Source: Lachnospiraceae bacterium UBA1753 (lineage in GTDB: Bacteria > Bacillota > Clostridia > Lachnospirales > Lachnospiraceae). From it: a DNA stretch of 11,350 nucleotides. The notes beneath the pieces are model-generated. The model saw nothing but the letters and a program-made list of their open reading frames with translations, was not told the origin of the DNA and ran no database searches. The DNA is taken from the NCBI GenBank assembly GCA_002317595.1, contig DCHL01000168.1, forward strand, positions 9,084-20,433. Reading direction: 5' to 3'. The position numbers were made by a program, and so were the translations under genes. Of the stretch, positions 1 through 5,778 are shown piece by piece (positions within the stretch are counted from its first letter, which is position 1; every line of letters begins with the position of its first letter).

Positions 1-68
1 CAGCTCTCTGGGCATTTGTCTGCTATGCAGAAAAAACCGTCATAATCATCCTGTTTTATATAAACCAT
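1..68 (-). CDS. N-terminus of a FliB-like (flagellin lysine-N-methylase family) protein, partial
   Basis: An open frame starts at ATG 68-66 and runs off the left edge, giving 22 complete residues beginning MVYIKQDDYDGFFC. A good ribosome binding site, AGGAG at 79-75, lies 6 nt upstream, which fixes the start. The visible part contains a Tyr/Phe-rich stretch and two cysteines (C14, C19) in the context FFCIADKCPES, and the next codon begins TG, so it is Cys or Trp. From memory of the family, FliB-like flagellin lysine-N-methylases of Clostridia begin with a short segment ending in a cysteine cluster of this kind, which is thought to bind a metal centre. The family uses S-adenosylmethionine chemistry to methylate flagellin lysines. 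With only 22 residues the family is a resemblance, while the coding call itself is firm. It is transcribed divergently from the cold shock gene. Confidence 0.65.
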   Translation of the reverse strand, partial: MVYIKQDDYDGFFCIADKCPES

Positions 69-140
69 ATAGCTCTCCTAAGTTAATTCACTACATAAAA
101 CGATACAACAAAACATACAAATATTCCATATCAGAAATTG

Positions 141-169
141 TTTACTTTTATACATTACTGTGATATATT
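141..169 (+). promoter_or_regulatory. Promoter of the cold shock gene
   Basis: A -35 TTTACT (141-146) is separated by 17 bp from a -10 TATATT (164-169). The -10 is preceded by TG at 161-162, forming an extended -10 (TGATATATT). Predicted transcription start is near 176, giving a leader of about 47 nt. An overlapping reading (TTGTTT 138-143 with TGATAT 161-166) is also possible. Confidence 0.5.
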
Positions 170-175
170 TTTCCT

Positions 176-193
176 TGTGCAAATGATTGCACA
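176..193 (+). promoter_or_regulatory. Perfect hairpin at the 5' end of the csp mRNA leader
   Basis: TGTGCAA (176-182) and TTGCACA (187-193) form a perfect 7-bp stem with an ATGA loop. The predicted transcription start is at about 176, so the hairpin would sit at the extreme 5' end of the transcript, 16 nt before the ribosome binding site. It could stabilise the mRNA, act as a cold-responsive leader element, or be a protein operator just downstream of the promoter. Confidence 0.5.
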
Positions 194-222
194 TTGCAAC
201 ATAGTTTATGGAGGACAACACA

Positions 223-423
223 ATGAGTAGAGGAACAGTTAAGTGGTTCAACAACCAGAAGGGTTTTGGATTCATCAGCGATGAGAATGGCAAGGACGTA
301 TTTGTACATTTCTCAGGAATCAAGTCTGAAGGCTTCAAGACACTTGAGGACGGAGCTGAGGTTGAGTTCGACGTTGTTGAAGGTCAGAAGGGACCCCAGG
401 CTACTAACGTAACAAAGCTTTAA
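223..423 (+). CDS. csp: CspA-family cold shock protein
   Basis: This 66-residue single-domain protein has the normal length of bacterial cold shock proteins. It folds as a five-stranded OB barrel that binds single-stranded RNA and DNA and acts as an RNA chaperone in the cytoplasm. RNP1 is visible as KGFGFI (residues 13-18) and RNP2 as VFVHF (26-30), with the usual aromatic residues W8, F9, F15, F17 and F30. An in-frame ATG lies upstream at 208, but it overlaps the ribosome binding site TGGAGG (209-214). That site is 8 nt before ATG 223, so 223 is the real start. The gene is monocistronic, with its own promoter (141-169), a short leader with a perfect hairpin (176-193) and a strong terminator (482-529). 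The family is certain; whether this copy is cold-induced or constitutive cannot be read from the sequence. Confidence 0.96.
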   Translation: MSRGTVKWFNNQKGFGFISDENGKDVFVHFSGIKSEGFKTLEDGAEVEFDVVEGQKGPQATNVTKL

Positions 424-481
424 TTATTATATATCTATATTTTATTAACAGCTATTGATTCGAACACAGATTTGACAAAGG

Positions 482-529
482 GACTGCCGCGAGGATGCGA
501 GATGTAATCATCCACGGGCAGTCTTTTTT
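482..529 (+). terminator. Rho-independent terminator of csp
   Basis: GACTGCC (482-488) pairs with GGGCAGTC (516-523), and an inner GGATG (492-496) pairs with CATCC (509-513), leaving a small internal loop. A run of six T follows at 524-529. It lies 58 nt after the csp stop codon. Confidence 0.85.
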
Positions 530-560
530 GTGTGCATTTTTGTGTGTATTTTTGTGTGTA
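525..560. repeat. 12-bp tandem repeat, TTTTTGTGTGYA x3
   Basis: Three consecutive 12-bp units (525-536, 537-548, 549-560) read TTTTTGTGTG followed by CA, TA and TA. Looser GTGTGAG/TTTT copies continue to about 590. The first unit uses the T tract of the csp terminator. Open frames across it encode low-complexity FLCVFLCV-like strings and are not credible genes. It is probably a slippage-generated simple repeat. Confidence 0.75.
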
Positions 561-614
561 TCTTATGTGAGTTTTTTCTGTGTGAGTATTTTCTTAATCA
601 TTTGCGCCACCCAC

Positions 615-742
615 TTATGTGCTATTTCTTCAGGTACCTCCTCCGCACATCTCCCACAAGAAGCTTCTTATGTGCTTTCCGCCTGGCTCCCTCCTCCGCA
701 CATATCCCCCAAGAAGCTTCTTATGTGCTTTCCGCTGAAATC
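615..742. repeat. 53-bp-period tandem palindromic repeat (GCACAT/ATGTGC units)
   Basis: TTATGTGCT recurs at 615, 668 and 721, exactly 53 bp apart. Segments 637-682 and 690-735 are 46 bp long and differ at only two positions. Each unit holds a 31-nt palindromic element (645-675, 698-728): outer arms GCACAT and ATGTGC around AAGAAGCTTCTT, itself a perfect 12-bp palindrome. Linkers are C-rich (CCTCCTCC). A further GCACATAA (766-773) is the exact inverse of TTATGTGC at 721-728. The array lies between convergent terminators (csp, + strand; HD-GYP gene, - strand) and holds no credible gene. Function is unknown. Confidence 0.85.
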
Positions 743-815
743 ATGATATCGCCCATAAATCATTAGCACATAAATAGGACGGGGCGCACAAAATACGCCA
801 TCACCGTGCAGAAGC

Positions 816-841
816 AAAAAGTCCCCGGATTTCCGGGGACT
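816..841 (-). terminator. Rho-independent terminator of the HD-GYP gene
   Basis: Read on the minus strand, AGTCCCCGGA (841-832) pairs perfectly with TCCGGGGACT (829-820), and a T run follows (819-816). The 3' untranslated region from the stop codon at 942 is about 100 nt long. It contains a second perfect inverted repeat, AAGCGGA (863-869) with TCCGCTT (879-885), which has no T tract. Confidence 0.85.
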
Positions 842-941
842 CAAAGATACTAAATCCTAGCAAAGCGGACATTCGCAATCCGCTTCGATTCGCAGCTCTA
901 ACGCAGCTTATCTGCGCTCAAACAACCGATGCAGAGACATC

Positions 942-2051
942 CTATCTCACATCAATCCTACTGGCCGCGAAGAACTCGTTCTGGACACGGTTGAATGCCT
1001 GAACCACCTGAGGGTCAAACTGGATTCCAGCGCCCTGGTTGATAATCTGGCATGCCTGCTCGTGGGTGAAAGCCTTCTTGTAGGTACGCTCTGAAACAAG
1101 AGCGTCATATACGTCAGCTACTGAAAGAATTCTAGCGAGTTGAGGTATTGCGGGACCCGCAAGATTGTCGGGATATCCCTTGCCGCACCACTGCTCATGA
1201 TGCGAGCGCGCCATCTGGTATGTGTATGACAGGAAATTGCTGTTCGGCAGAAGGTATGCAAACTTCTGGATTGAATCAGCGGCATACACTGTATGGTTTC
1301 TCATGATAGCAAATTCTTCAGGGGTATACTTACCAACCTTCGAGAGGATTGCATCGGGCACACCAATCTTACCCATATCGTGCAGCTGGGAAGCCATAAG
1401 AATAAGCTCCATATCCTCTGCAGGAACCCTGATCATCTTCATATCCGTCATACTGCGAAGAAGAATCTCAAGATACTTACTGACTCTCTTACAGTGGATA
1501 CCTGAATATCCATCCTTCTTGGTAATAAGATCAGTTATGATACCAATGACAAAATACTCGAGCCTGTGCATCTGCTGCTTAGCTGAGTTATTCTCATCCT
1601 GAAGCTGGTCAGAGTACTCCTGGAGCTGTTCATTGAACTCCTGAAGCGAATTATTGCGGCTCATGAGTTTCTTCTTGTCGTCGAGGATTCCGATGTGGAG
1701 GTTAACCTTCTTCTTAAGAATCTCTGCCACATAGGGCTTTCTGATAAAATCAACAGCGCCGAGGGAATATGCCTCAAGCTCCGTTGACACATCCTGGTTA
1801 CCCGTTACAAAGATTACAGGAATCTCCTTAACCTTATCGTCCATGACGAACTTGGAGAAAACCTCAAATCCGTTAAGGACAGGCATATCAATATCAAGCA
1901 GAATCACTGACGGCATCACCTTAGCCTTAGCCAGGTAATCAAATGCAGCTTTTCCACCCTGCTGAGTAATGACACGATATTCTCCCTCAAGTGCCTTCTG
2001 CACCATCATAAGCTCTGTCATGCTATCATCAATTATCATTACTGAATGCAT
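942..2051 (-). CDS. Two-component response regulator with HD-GYP c-di-GMP phosphodiesterase domain
   Basis: This 369-residue protein is a receiver domain joined to an HD-GYP hydrolase, the RpfG arrangement, predicted to degrade cyclic di-GMP in response to a sensor kinase. The receiver (about 1-120) has the acidic pair D8/D9, phosphoacceptor D53 in LLDIDMP, switch T83 and K105 in RKP. A hydrophilic, probably coiled-coil linker (about 122-165) leads into the HD-GYP domain (about 166-360). There H186, the HD pair H224-D225 with K228 (LHDMGKIGVP), H253, H284/H285 and the GKGYP signature (290-294) are all present, so it should be active. The start is preceded by a modest GGTGAG site 7 nt upstream. 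It lies 57 bp after hisA, with a candidate extended -10 promoter in the gap and its own terminator, so it may form a separate unit. No sensor kinase gene is nearby. c-di-GMP control would fit a motile cell. Confidence 0.92.
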   Translation of the reverse strand: MHSVMIIDDSMTELMMVQKALEGEYRVITQQGGKAAFDYLAKAKVMPSVILLDIDMPVLNGFEVFSKFVMDDKVKEIPVIFVTGNQDVSTELEAYSLGAVDFIRKPYVAEILKKKVNLHIGILDDKKKLMSRNNSLQEFNEQLQEYSDQLQDENNSAKQQMHRLEYFVIGIITDLITKKDGYSGIHCKRVSKYLEILLRSMTDMKMIRVPAEDMELILMASQLHDMGKIGVPDAILSKVGKYTPEEFAIMRNHTVYAADSIQKFAYLLPNSNFLSYTYQMARSHHEQWCGKGYPDNLAGPAIPQLARILSVADVYDALVSERTYKKAFTHEQACQIINQGAGIQFDPQVVQAFNRVQNEFFAASRIDVR

Positions 2052-2083
2052 ACTATCTCACCATTCCCAAAAAACACGCAACT

Positions 2084-2112
2084 ATTCTAGCAATCAAAAA
2101 AATCAAAATCAC
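2084..2112 (-). promoter_or_regulatory. Candidate promoter of the HD-GYP gene
   Basis: On the minus strand an extended -10 TGCTAGAAT (2092-2084; TAGAAT matches TATAAT at five of six positions) lies in the hisA/HD-GYP gap. The matching -35, GTGATT (2112-2107, 17-bp spacer), is poor and overlaps the hisA stop codon, so the call depends on the -10. Confidence 0.4.
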
Positions 2113-2885
2113 GAATTAACTATCTCAATAATCGTATCCATCGAAAGAGGTCCGCCAAAAATATCCAGTGCACTTCCGATTGTCGCATTTATCCTACTGT
2201 TTCCATCTTCCTTCAGTTCTCGAAGAATGTCAAGACTTCCTATGCCGCCTGCGTAAGTTAATGCCCTTCCATTATACATGGAAAGCATTCTCACAAGCTC
2301 TTTCTCGATTCCAGAGCACTTACCCTCGACATCGACTGCGTGGATGAGAAACTCATCACAGTAATCCGACAGACGCTCAAGAAGCTCAAGTGATACGACT
2401 TCATCAGTGAATTTCTGCCACCTGTCCGTCACCACAACATACTTATCGTCTCTCTTACGGCAGCTCATATCAAGCACGAGGCGCTCTCTACCTGCCGCCT
2501 GTGCCATTTTCTCCAGGTTGGAAAAATTAATCTTTCCGTCCTTAAATACATAGGAAGTGACAATGACGTGGGATGCACCGCCCTCGAGGAAATCAGCGGC
2601 ATTGTCAGGGTTGATTCCGCCTCCCACCTGCAGTCCACCAGGATACGCTGAGAGTGCAGACATAGCCTGCTGCTTCGTCGCCTCATAATAGGGAGAATCC
2701 GCCCCGTTCAGCAGAATCACATGCCCTCCCTTAAGTGCGCGCTCGCGGTAGAGACCAGCATAATATGCGCCATCCTTTTCAGAGACAAAATTCTCGCTGG
2801 CACTATCGCCCTCGTCCCTCAGAGTTCCACCGACTATCTGCTTGACTTTTCCATTGTGAATATCAATACAAGGTCTGAATTCCAT
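2109..2885 (-). CDS. hisA: HisA, ProFAR isomerase, eukaryote-type (HIS6-like)
   Basis: Predicted 1-(5-phosphoribosyl)-5-[(5-phosphoribosylamino)methylideneamino]imidazole-4-carboxamide isomerase, the Amadori rearrangement of histidine synthesis, on a (beta/alpha)8 barrel. At 258 residues it resembles the fungal HIS6 lineage more than ordinary bacterial HisA: CIDIHNGKVKQIVGGTL (6-22), FVSEKD and YYAGLY, LQVGGGIN (85-92), VIVTSYVF (108-114), LDMSCRK (138-144), FLIHAVDVEG (179-188), YAGGIGS (211-217) and SALDIFGG (238-245). D8 and D185 match the two catalytic aspartates. The start is 5 nt after the dapB stop (TAA, AAAAT, ATG) with no distinct ribosome binding site, so translation is probably coupled to dapB. 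No other his gene is in the window, so this is an isolated histidine gene inside a lysine cluster. Confidence 0.9.
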   Translation of the reverse strand: MEFRPCIDIHNGKVKQIVGGTLRDEGDSASENFVSEKDGAYYAGLYRERALKGGHVILLNGADSPYYEATKQQAMSALSAYPGGLQVGGGINPDNAADFLEGGASHVIVTSYVFKDGKINFSNLEKMAQAAGRERLVLDMSCRKRDDKYVVVTDRWQKFTDEVVSLELLERLSDYCDEFLIHAVDVEGKCSGIEKELVRMLSMYNGRALTYAGGIGSLDILRELKEDGNSRINATIGSALDIFGGPLSMDTIIEIVNS

Positions 2886-2890
2886 ATTTT

Positions 2891-3646
2891 TTACAGTACC
2901 ACGTCACTCATGTCATATAATCCAGCGCCCTTGCCTGCAAGGAACTTGGCAGCCTGGATAGCACCCTTGCCAAACACAGCCTTCGAGTAAGCTCTGTGGG
3001 AGAAAGTGATTACCTCGTCCTCTCCTGCAAAAATCACATCGTGGTCTCCAACAATTGTTCCGCCTCTTACAGCAGAGATACCGAGTTCCTTCTTGTCCCT
3101 CTTCTCCCTGCGGGTGCTGCGGTCATATACATACTCGTACTCACCATCAAACTCTTCGTTGATTGCATCAGCGAGTGCAATTGCTGTTCCGCTGGGTGCA
3201 TCAAGCTTGAGGTTGTGATGCTTCTCGACGATCTCGATGTCAAAGCCTGCTGCTGCAAGCTTAAGTGACGCTTCCTTGAGAAGCTTCATAAGAAGATTGA
3301 TTCCAAGCGACATATTTGCAGAGCGAAGAACCGCAACCTTCTCGGATGCTGCCTTAACCTCCGCAAGCTGCTCCTCAGAGAGGCCTGTCGTACATACAAC
3401 TACAGGCACCTGCTTAGCCACCGCGTAATCAAGAAGTCCATCTACTGCCGATGCATTACAGAAATCGATGATTGCATCCGCCTCGACATCACACTCAGCG
3501 ATATCCGCAAAAACAGGGTATGTGTTCTCGATTCCCTGATACTTGTCAACGCCAGCAACTATCTCGATATCAGCGTCTGCTGCGATAAGTCTTGTTATTG
3601 TCTGTCCCATATGGCCGTTGCAGCCATGCATAATTACCTTAACCAT
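2891..3646 (-). CDS. dapB: 4-hydroxy-tetrahydrodipicolinate reductase DapB
   Basis: DapB reduces the DapA product to tetrahydrodipicolinate with NAD(P)H in the cytoplasm, the second dedicated step toward diaminopimelate and lysine. The 251 residues are slightly short of the usual 265-275 but complete. The Rossmann glycine motif is GCNGHMGQ (8-15) and CTTG lies at 85-88. The DapB signature EKHHNLKLDAPSGTA (141-155) contains the catalytic H143 and K147. VRGG (193-196) and FSHRA (215-219) also fit the C-terminal substrate domain. ATG 3646 has a strong site, GGAGGAG, 4 nt upstream. It has its own promoter (3679-3706) with a leader of only about 25 nt, and runs into hisA with a 5-bp gap. dapA lies upstream on the same strand, separated by the kinase gene. 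Confidence 0.96.
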   Translation of the reverse strand: MVKVIMHGCNGHMGQTITRLIAADADIEIVAGVDKYQGIENTYPVFADIAECDVEADAIIDFCNASAVDGLLDYAVAKQVPVVVCTTGLSEEQLAEVKAASEKVAVLRSANMSLGINLLMKLLKEASLKLAAAGFDIEIVEKHHNLKLDAPSGTAIALADAINEEFDGEYEYVYDRSTRREKRDKKELGISAVRGGTIVGDHDVIFAGEDEVITFSHRAYSKAVFGKGAIQAAKFLAGKGAGLYDMSDVVL

Positions 3647-3657
3647 TTCTCCTCCAC

Positions 3658-3672
3658 CCGCGCATCCCGCGG
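3658..3672 (-). promoter_or_regulatory. GC-rich hairpin at the 5' end of the dapB leader
   Basis: CCGCG (3672-3668) and CGCGG (3662-3658) pair perfectly on the minus strand around a GGATG loop. The predicted start from the upstream promoter is about 3672, so the mRNA would begin with this hairpin, directly followed by the GGAGGAG site. Its role is unknown; 5' end stabilisation is the simplest guess. Confidence 0.4.
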
Positions 3673-3678
3673 CTCATA

Positions 3679-3706
3679 ATTATATGTTGAAAAAATAAAC
3701 ACTCAA
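3679..3706 (-). promoter_or_regulatory. Promoter of dapB-hisA
   Basis: On the minus strand, -35 TTGAGT (3706-3701), a 16-bp AT-rich spacer and a consensus -10 TATAAT (3684-3679) lie in the 76-bp gap after the kinase gene. Predicted transcription start is near 3672. This makes dapB-hisA independent of the lysine riboswitch. Confidence 0.65.
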
Positions 3707-3722
3707 ATTTTATCAAAGGAAA

Positions 3723-4655
3723 TCACAATTCGATCATTCCAGCTATAACCCTGACCTCAAGACTATCTACAATCTTGAGCGTGTCCTCCCTGGTGGGAAG
3801 TCCCTCAGAAAATGCACCTGCCGAACCTGCTGCCACCGCAAGCTTCACGCAGTCAACTATATCCATGTTCTGAAGCTCACCGTACAGAAAAGCCGCCACC
3901 ATTGCATCGCCGGAACCAACTGTATTCTTCACTCTTCCAGGAGGAGCTCCAATCTGGAACACCCTTCCGTCGCCGCCAACCCACAGGGCACCATTCGCTC
4001 CAGCAGACACTAAGACATTCTGCGCCCCCATCCTGATGAGTCTCTCGCAGCACCCGATCACATCCTCCTCGGATTCAACGCAGGTATTGGCGATATCCTT
4101 AAGTTCTTCGATATTTGGCTTAATCAGATACGGCCTGCGGCTGAGTGCGTTCCGCATCTGTTCGCCCGTCGCATCGACAATTATCTTAACATTTTTTCCC
4201 TCAAGATAATCCATAAGCAGCCCATAGGAATCTGCCGGGAATCCAGGTCCAGCGTTTCCTGAAATAACCAGGACATCCCCGTAGTCAAGCTGATCAAGCA
4301 TCTTCTCGAACTGGGCCCTATTTTCCAGAGGAACTGTCGGACCGCTGGCATTCACTTCAGTCTCTTCGACTCCGGCGACCTTGACATTGATTCTGGTCTC
4401 GCCTTCTTCAAGGCGGATAACCTCAACATCAACCTGCGAAGAAGCCTGTCTCAGCCACTCCTCGCCAGTGAATCCTGCTATCATTCCAAAGGCCTTGACA
4501 GGCACCCCGAAATCCTTTAATACAAGTGCTACGTTAAGGCCCTTGCCTCCTGCTACAATGCGTTCCCTTTTGCTTCTGTTTGTCTCTCCCGCAACCAGTC
4601 GCGGCACATTCATAATATAATCCAAAGACGGATTAGCCGTCAGAGTGTATACCAT
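3723..4655 (-). CDS. PfkB-family sugar-phosphate kinase, likely 1-phosphofructokinase (FruK/LacC group)
   Basis: The 310 residues match the length and layout of the hexose-phosphate branch of the PfkB/ribokinase superfamily, which phosphorylates fructose 1-phosphate or tagatose 6-phosphate with ATP. Visible motifs are TLTANPSLDY (4-13), the first PfkB signature GGKGLNVALVLKDFG (36-50), GETRINVK (85-92), SGN (132-134), IKPNIEEL (178-185) and the second signature NTVGSGDAMVAAF (244-256), with D250 as catalytic base. FruK is the best guess from GETRINVK and NTVGxGD; LacC-type tagatose-6-phosphate kinase cannot be excluded. No fruA, PTS or DeoR-type regulator is nearby. The start follows GAGGG by about 5 nt. 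It lies after the dapA terminator and before the dapB promoter, so it may be its own transcription unit; only a weak promoter candidate (TGGACA, 18 bp, TGATAT) is visible upstream. Confidence 0.9.
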   Translation of the reverse strand: MVYTLTANPSLDYIMNVPRLVAGETNRSKRERIVAGGKGLNVALVLKDFGVPVKAFGMIAGFTGEEWLRQASSQVDVEVIRLEEGETRINVKVAGVEETEVNASGPTVPLENRAQFEKMLDQLDYGDVLVISGNAGPGFPADSYGLLMDYLEGKNVKIIVDATGEQMRNALSRRPYLIKPNIEELKDIANTCVESEEDVIGCCERLIRMGAQNVLVSAGANGALWVGGDGRVFQIGAPPGRVKNTVGSGDAMVAAFLYGELQNMDIVDCVKLAVAAGSAGAFSEGLPTREDTLKIVDSLEVRVIAGMIEL

Positions 4656-4685
4656 GTGTTCCCTCTTAAGTCTTTCATATCAGTT

Positions 4686-4728
4686 AAAAATAACAAAGAG
4701 TGTCCACGAATTACCCGCAGACACCCTT
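4686..4728 (-). terminator. Rho-independent terminator after dapA
   Basis: On the minus strand AAGGGTGTC (4728-4720) pairs with GACACTCTT (4704-4696) with one G-U pair. A T-rich tract interrupted by GTTA follows down to 4686. It lies 57 nt after the dapA stop and would limit read-through into the kinase gene. Confidence 0.65.
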
Positions 4729-4784
4729 CGATAATATCATAATTTTTCAGGCTTTTCACCTATTTGATGGAATTGAGGAAAAAA

Positions 4785-5669
4785 TTAGAGAATTCCGTAT
4801 GCCTTCATAGCCTTCTCAAGACGCTCTGCATTCTGAGGCTCCATCTCTGTAAGAGGACGACGCATAGGTCCAGCCTGCATACCCATGATGTTCATTGCCT
4901 TCTTAACAGGAATAGGGTTAACCTCGCAGAACAGTGCATCAATGAGGTCGATACTTCTGTACTGAAGCTCACGGCTTCCTGCAATATCTCCATCAAAGAA
5001 CTTCTGGCAGATGTCATGTGTCTCCCTGGGAGCAATGTTTGAAAGAACCGAGATAACTCCCTTTCCGCCGAGAGCAAGAAGAGGAAGAATCTGGTCATCG
5101 TTTCCTGAGTAGAGGTCAACGTCATCACCAGCGATTGACATGAGCTTTACAATCATTCCCATATTGCCTGTTGCATCCTTAACACCAACAATGTTGGGAA
5201 CTTCCCTGCAGAGATCAACAACTGTCTGAGGCTGGAGTGTGACGCCTGTTCTGCCAGGAATATTGTAAAGGATCACAGGAATCTTAACTGAGTTTGCGAT
5301 GATTGTGAAATGCTCCTTAAGACCCTTCTGTGTAGCCTTGTTGTAGTAAGGTGTAACAAGGAGAAGTCCGTCAACTCCTGACTTCTCTGCCTCTGTTGAG
5401 AGGTAAACTGCTGTCTCTGTACAGTTGCTTCCTGTACCAGCAATAACAGGGATTCTGTGGTTAACCTTCTTCACACAGAAGTCGATAACCTCGAGGTGCT
5501 CCTCATGTGTAAGTGTTGATGCCTCACCTGTTGTTCCGCAGACAACGATTGCATCTGTTCCGTTTGCAATCTGGAATTCAATATGCTCAGCAAACTTATC
5601 AAAATTAACTGAACCATCCTCATTAAAGGGTGTGACGATTGCAACTGCTGCTCCTGTAAAAATTGACAT
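4785..5669 (-). CDS. dapA: 4-hydroxy-tetrahydrodipicolinate synthase DapA
   Basis: DapA condenses pyruvate with aspartate semialdehyde, the first committed step of diaminopimelate/lysine synthesis. The 294 residues have the normal length of this TIM-barrel Schiff-base lyase. Visible are GTTGEASTLTHEEH (45-58) with T46/T47, AGTGSN (77-82), PYYN (107-110) with Y109, LYNIPGRTG (134-142) with Y135 and R140, and the Schiff-base lysine K164 in GVKDATGN. At positions matching the E. coli lysine site, H55, H58, N82 and Y108 are kept, but E84 is replaced by T86 and S48 by A50. An upstream in-frame ATG at 5720 is rejected because it overlaps the terminator hairpin. ATG 5669 has purine-rich sites upstream (AGGAAGAG close by, GGAGG further up). 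It is the first gene after the lysine riboswitch and carries a terminator behind it. Confidence 0.97.
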   Translation of the reverse strand: MSIFTGAAVAIVTPFNEDGSVNFDKFAEHIEFQIANGTDAIVVCGTTGEASTLTHEEHLEVIDFCVKKVNHRIPVIAGTGSNCTETAVYLSTEAEKSGVDGLLLVTPYYNKATQKGLKEHFTIIANSVKIPVILYNIPGRTGVTLQPQTVVDLCREVPNIVGVKDATGNMGMIVKLMSIAGDDVDLYSGNDDQILPLLALGGKGVISVLSNIAPRETHDICQKFFDGDIAGSRELQYRSIDLIDALFCEVNPIPVKKAMNIMGMQAGPMRRPLTEMEPQNAERLEKAMKAYGIL

Positions 5670-5701
5670 TTCTCTTCCTTTCCTCCGAACTGTAATCGGA
5701 T

Positions 5702-5727
5702 AAAAAAACCAGCCCTGCAAGGACTGG
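5702..5727 (-). terminator. Intrinsic terminator of the lysine riboswitch expression platform
   Basis: On the minus strand CCAGTCC (5727-5721) pairs with GGGCTGG (5715-5709) with one G-U pair and a TTGCA loop, followed by seven T (5708-5702). It ends about 30 nt before the dapA start. Its 5' arm can alternatively pair with GGAUGGAG in the 3' part of the aptamer (5793-5786), the expected antiterminator. Confidence 0.9.
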
Positions 5728-5730
5728 AGT

Positions 5731-5775
5731 AAAATACGGCTTCACATGAATAGCGGGTATCCCGCTTAGTATTTT
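5731..5775 (-). promoter_or_regulatory. Three-way-junction-like RNA between aptamer and terminator
   Basis: On the minus strand AAAATAC (5775-5769) pairs perfectly with GTATTTT (5737-5731). The stem encloses a perfect 6-bp hairpin AGCGGG/CCCGCT (5766-5761 with 5757-5752, ATA loop) and a smaller TTC/GAA hairpin near 5750-5741. It would stack on the predicted antiterminator helix (5790-5786 with 5729-5725). Confidence 0.55.
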
Positions 5776-5778
5776 CAC

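Noticed and set aside
78..338. Minus-strand open frame opposite csp
   Set aside because: It is antisense to the cold shock gene and its promoter, has no ribosome binding site and resembles no known protein.
495..766. Two overlapping small plus-strand open frames
   Set aside because: They read through the GT/T tandem repeat and the 53-bp repeat, giving low-complexity FLCVFLCV and repeated SYVLSA strings. There is no ribosome binding site, and the first begins inside the csp terminator.
5670..5720. 17-residue N-terminal extension of DapA
   Set aside because: The upstream ATG lies in the terminator hairpin, the added residues do not match DapA, and the purine-rich ribosome binding region is directly before ATG 5669.
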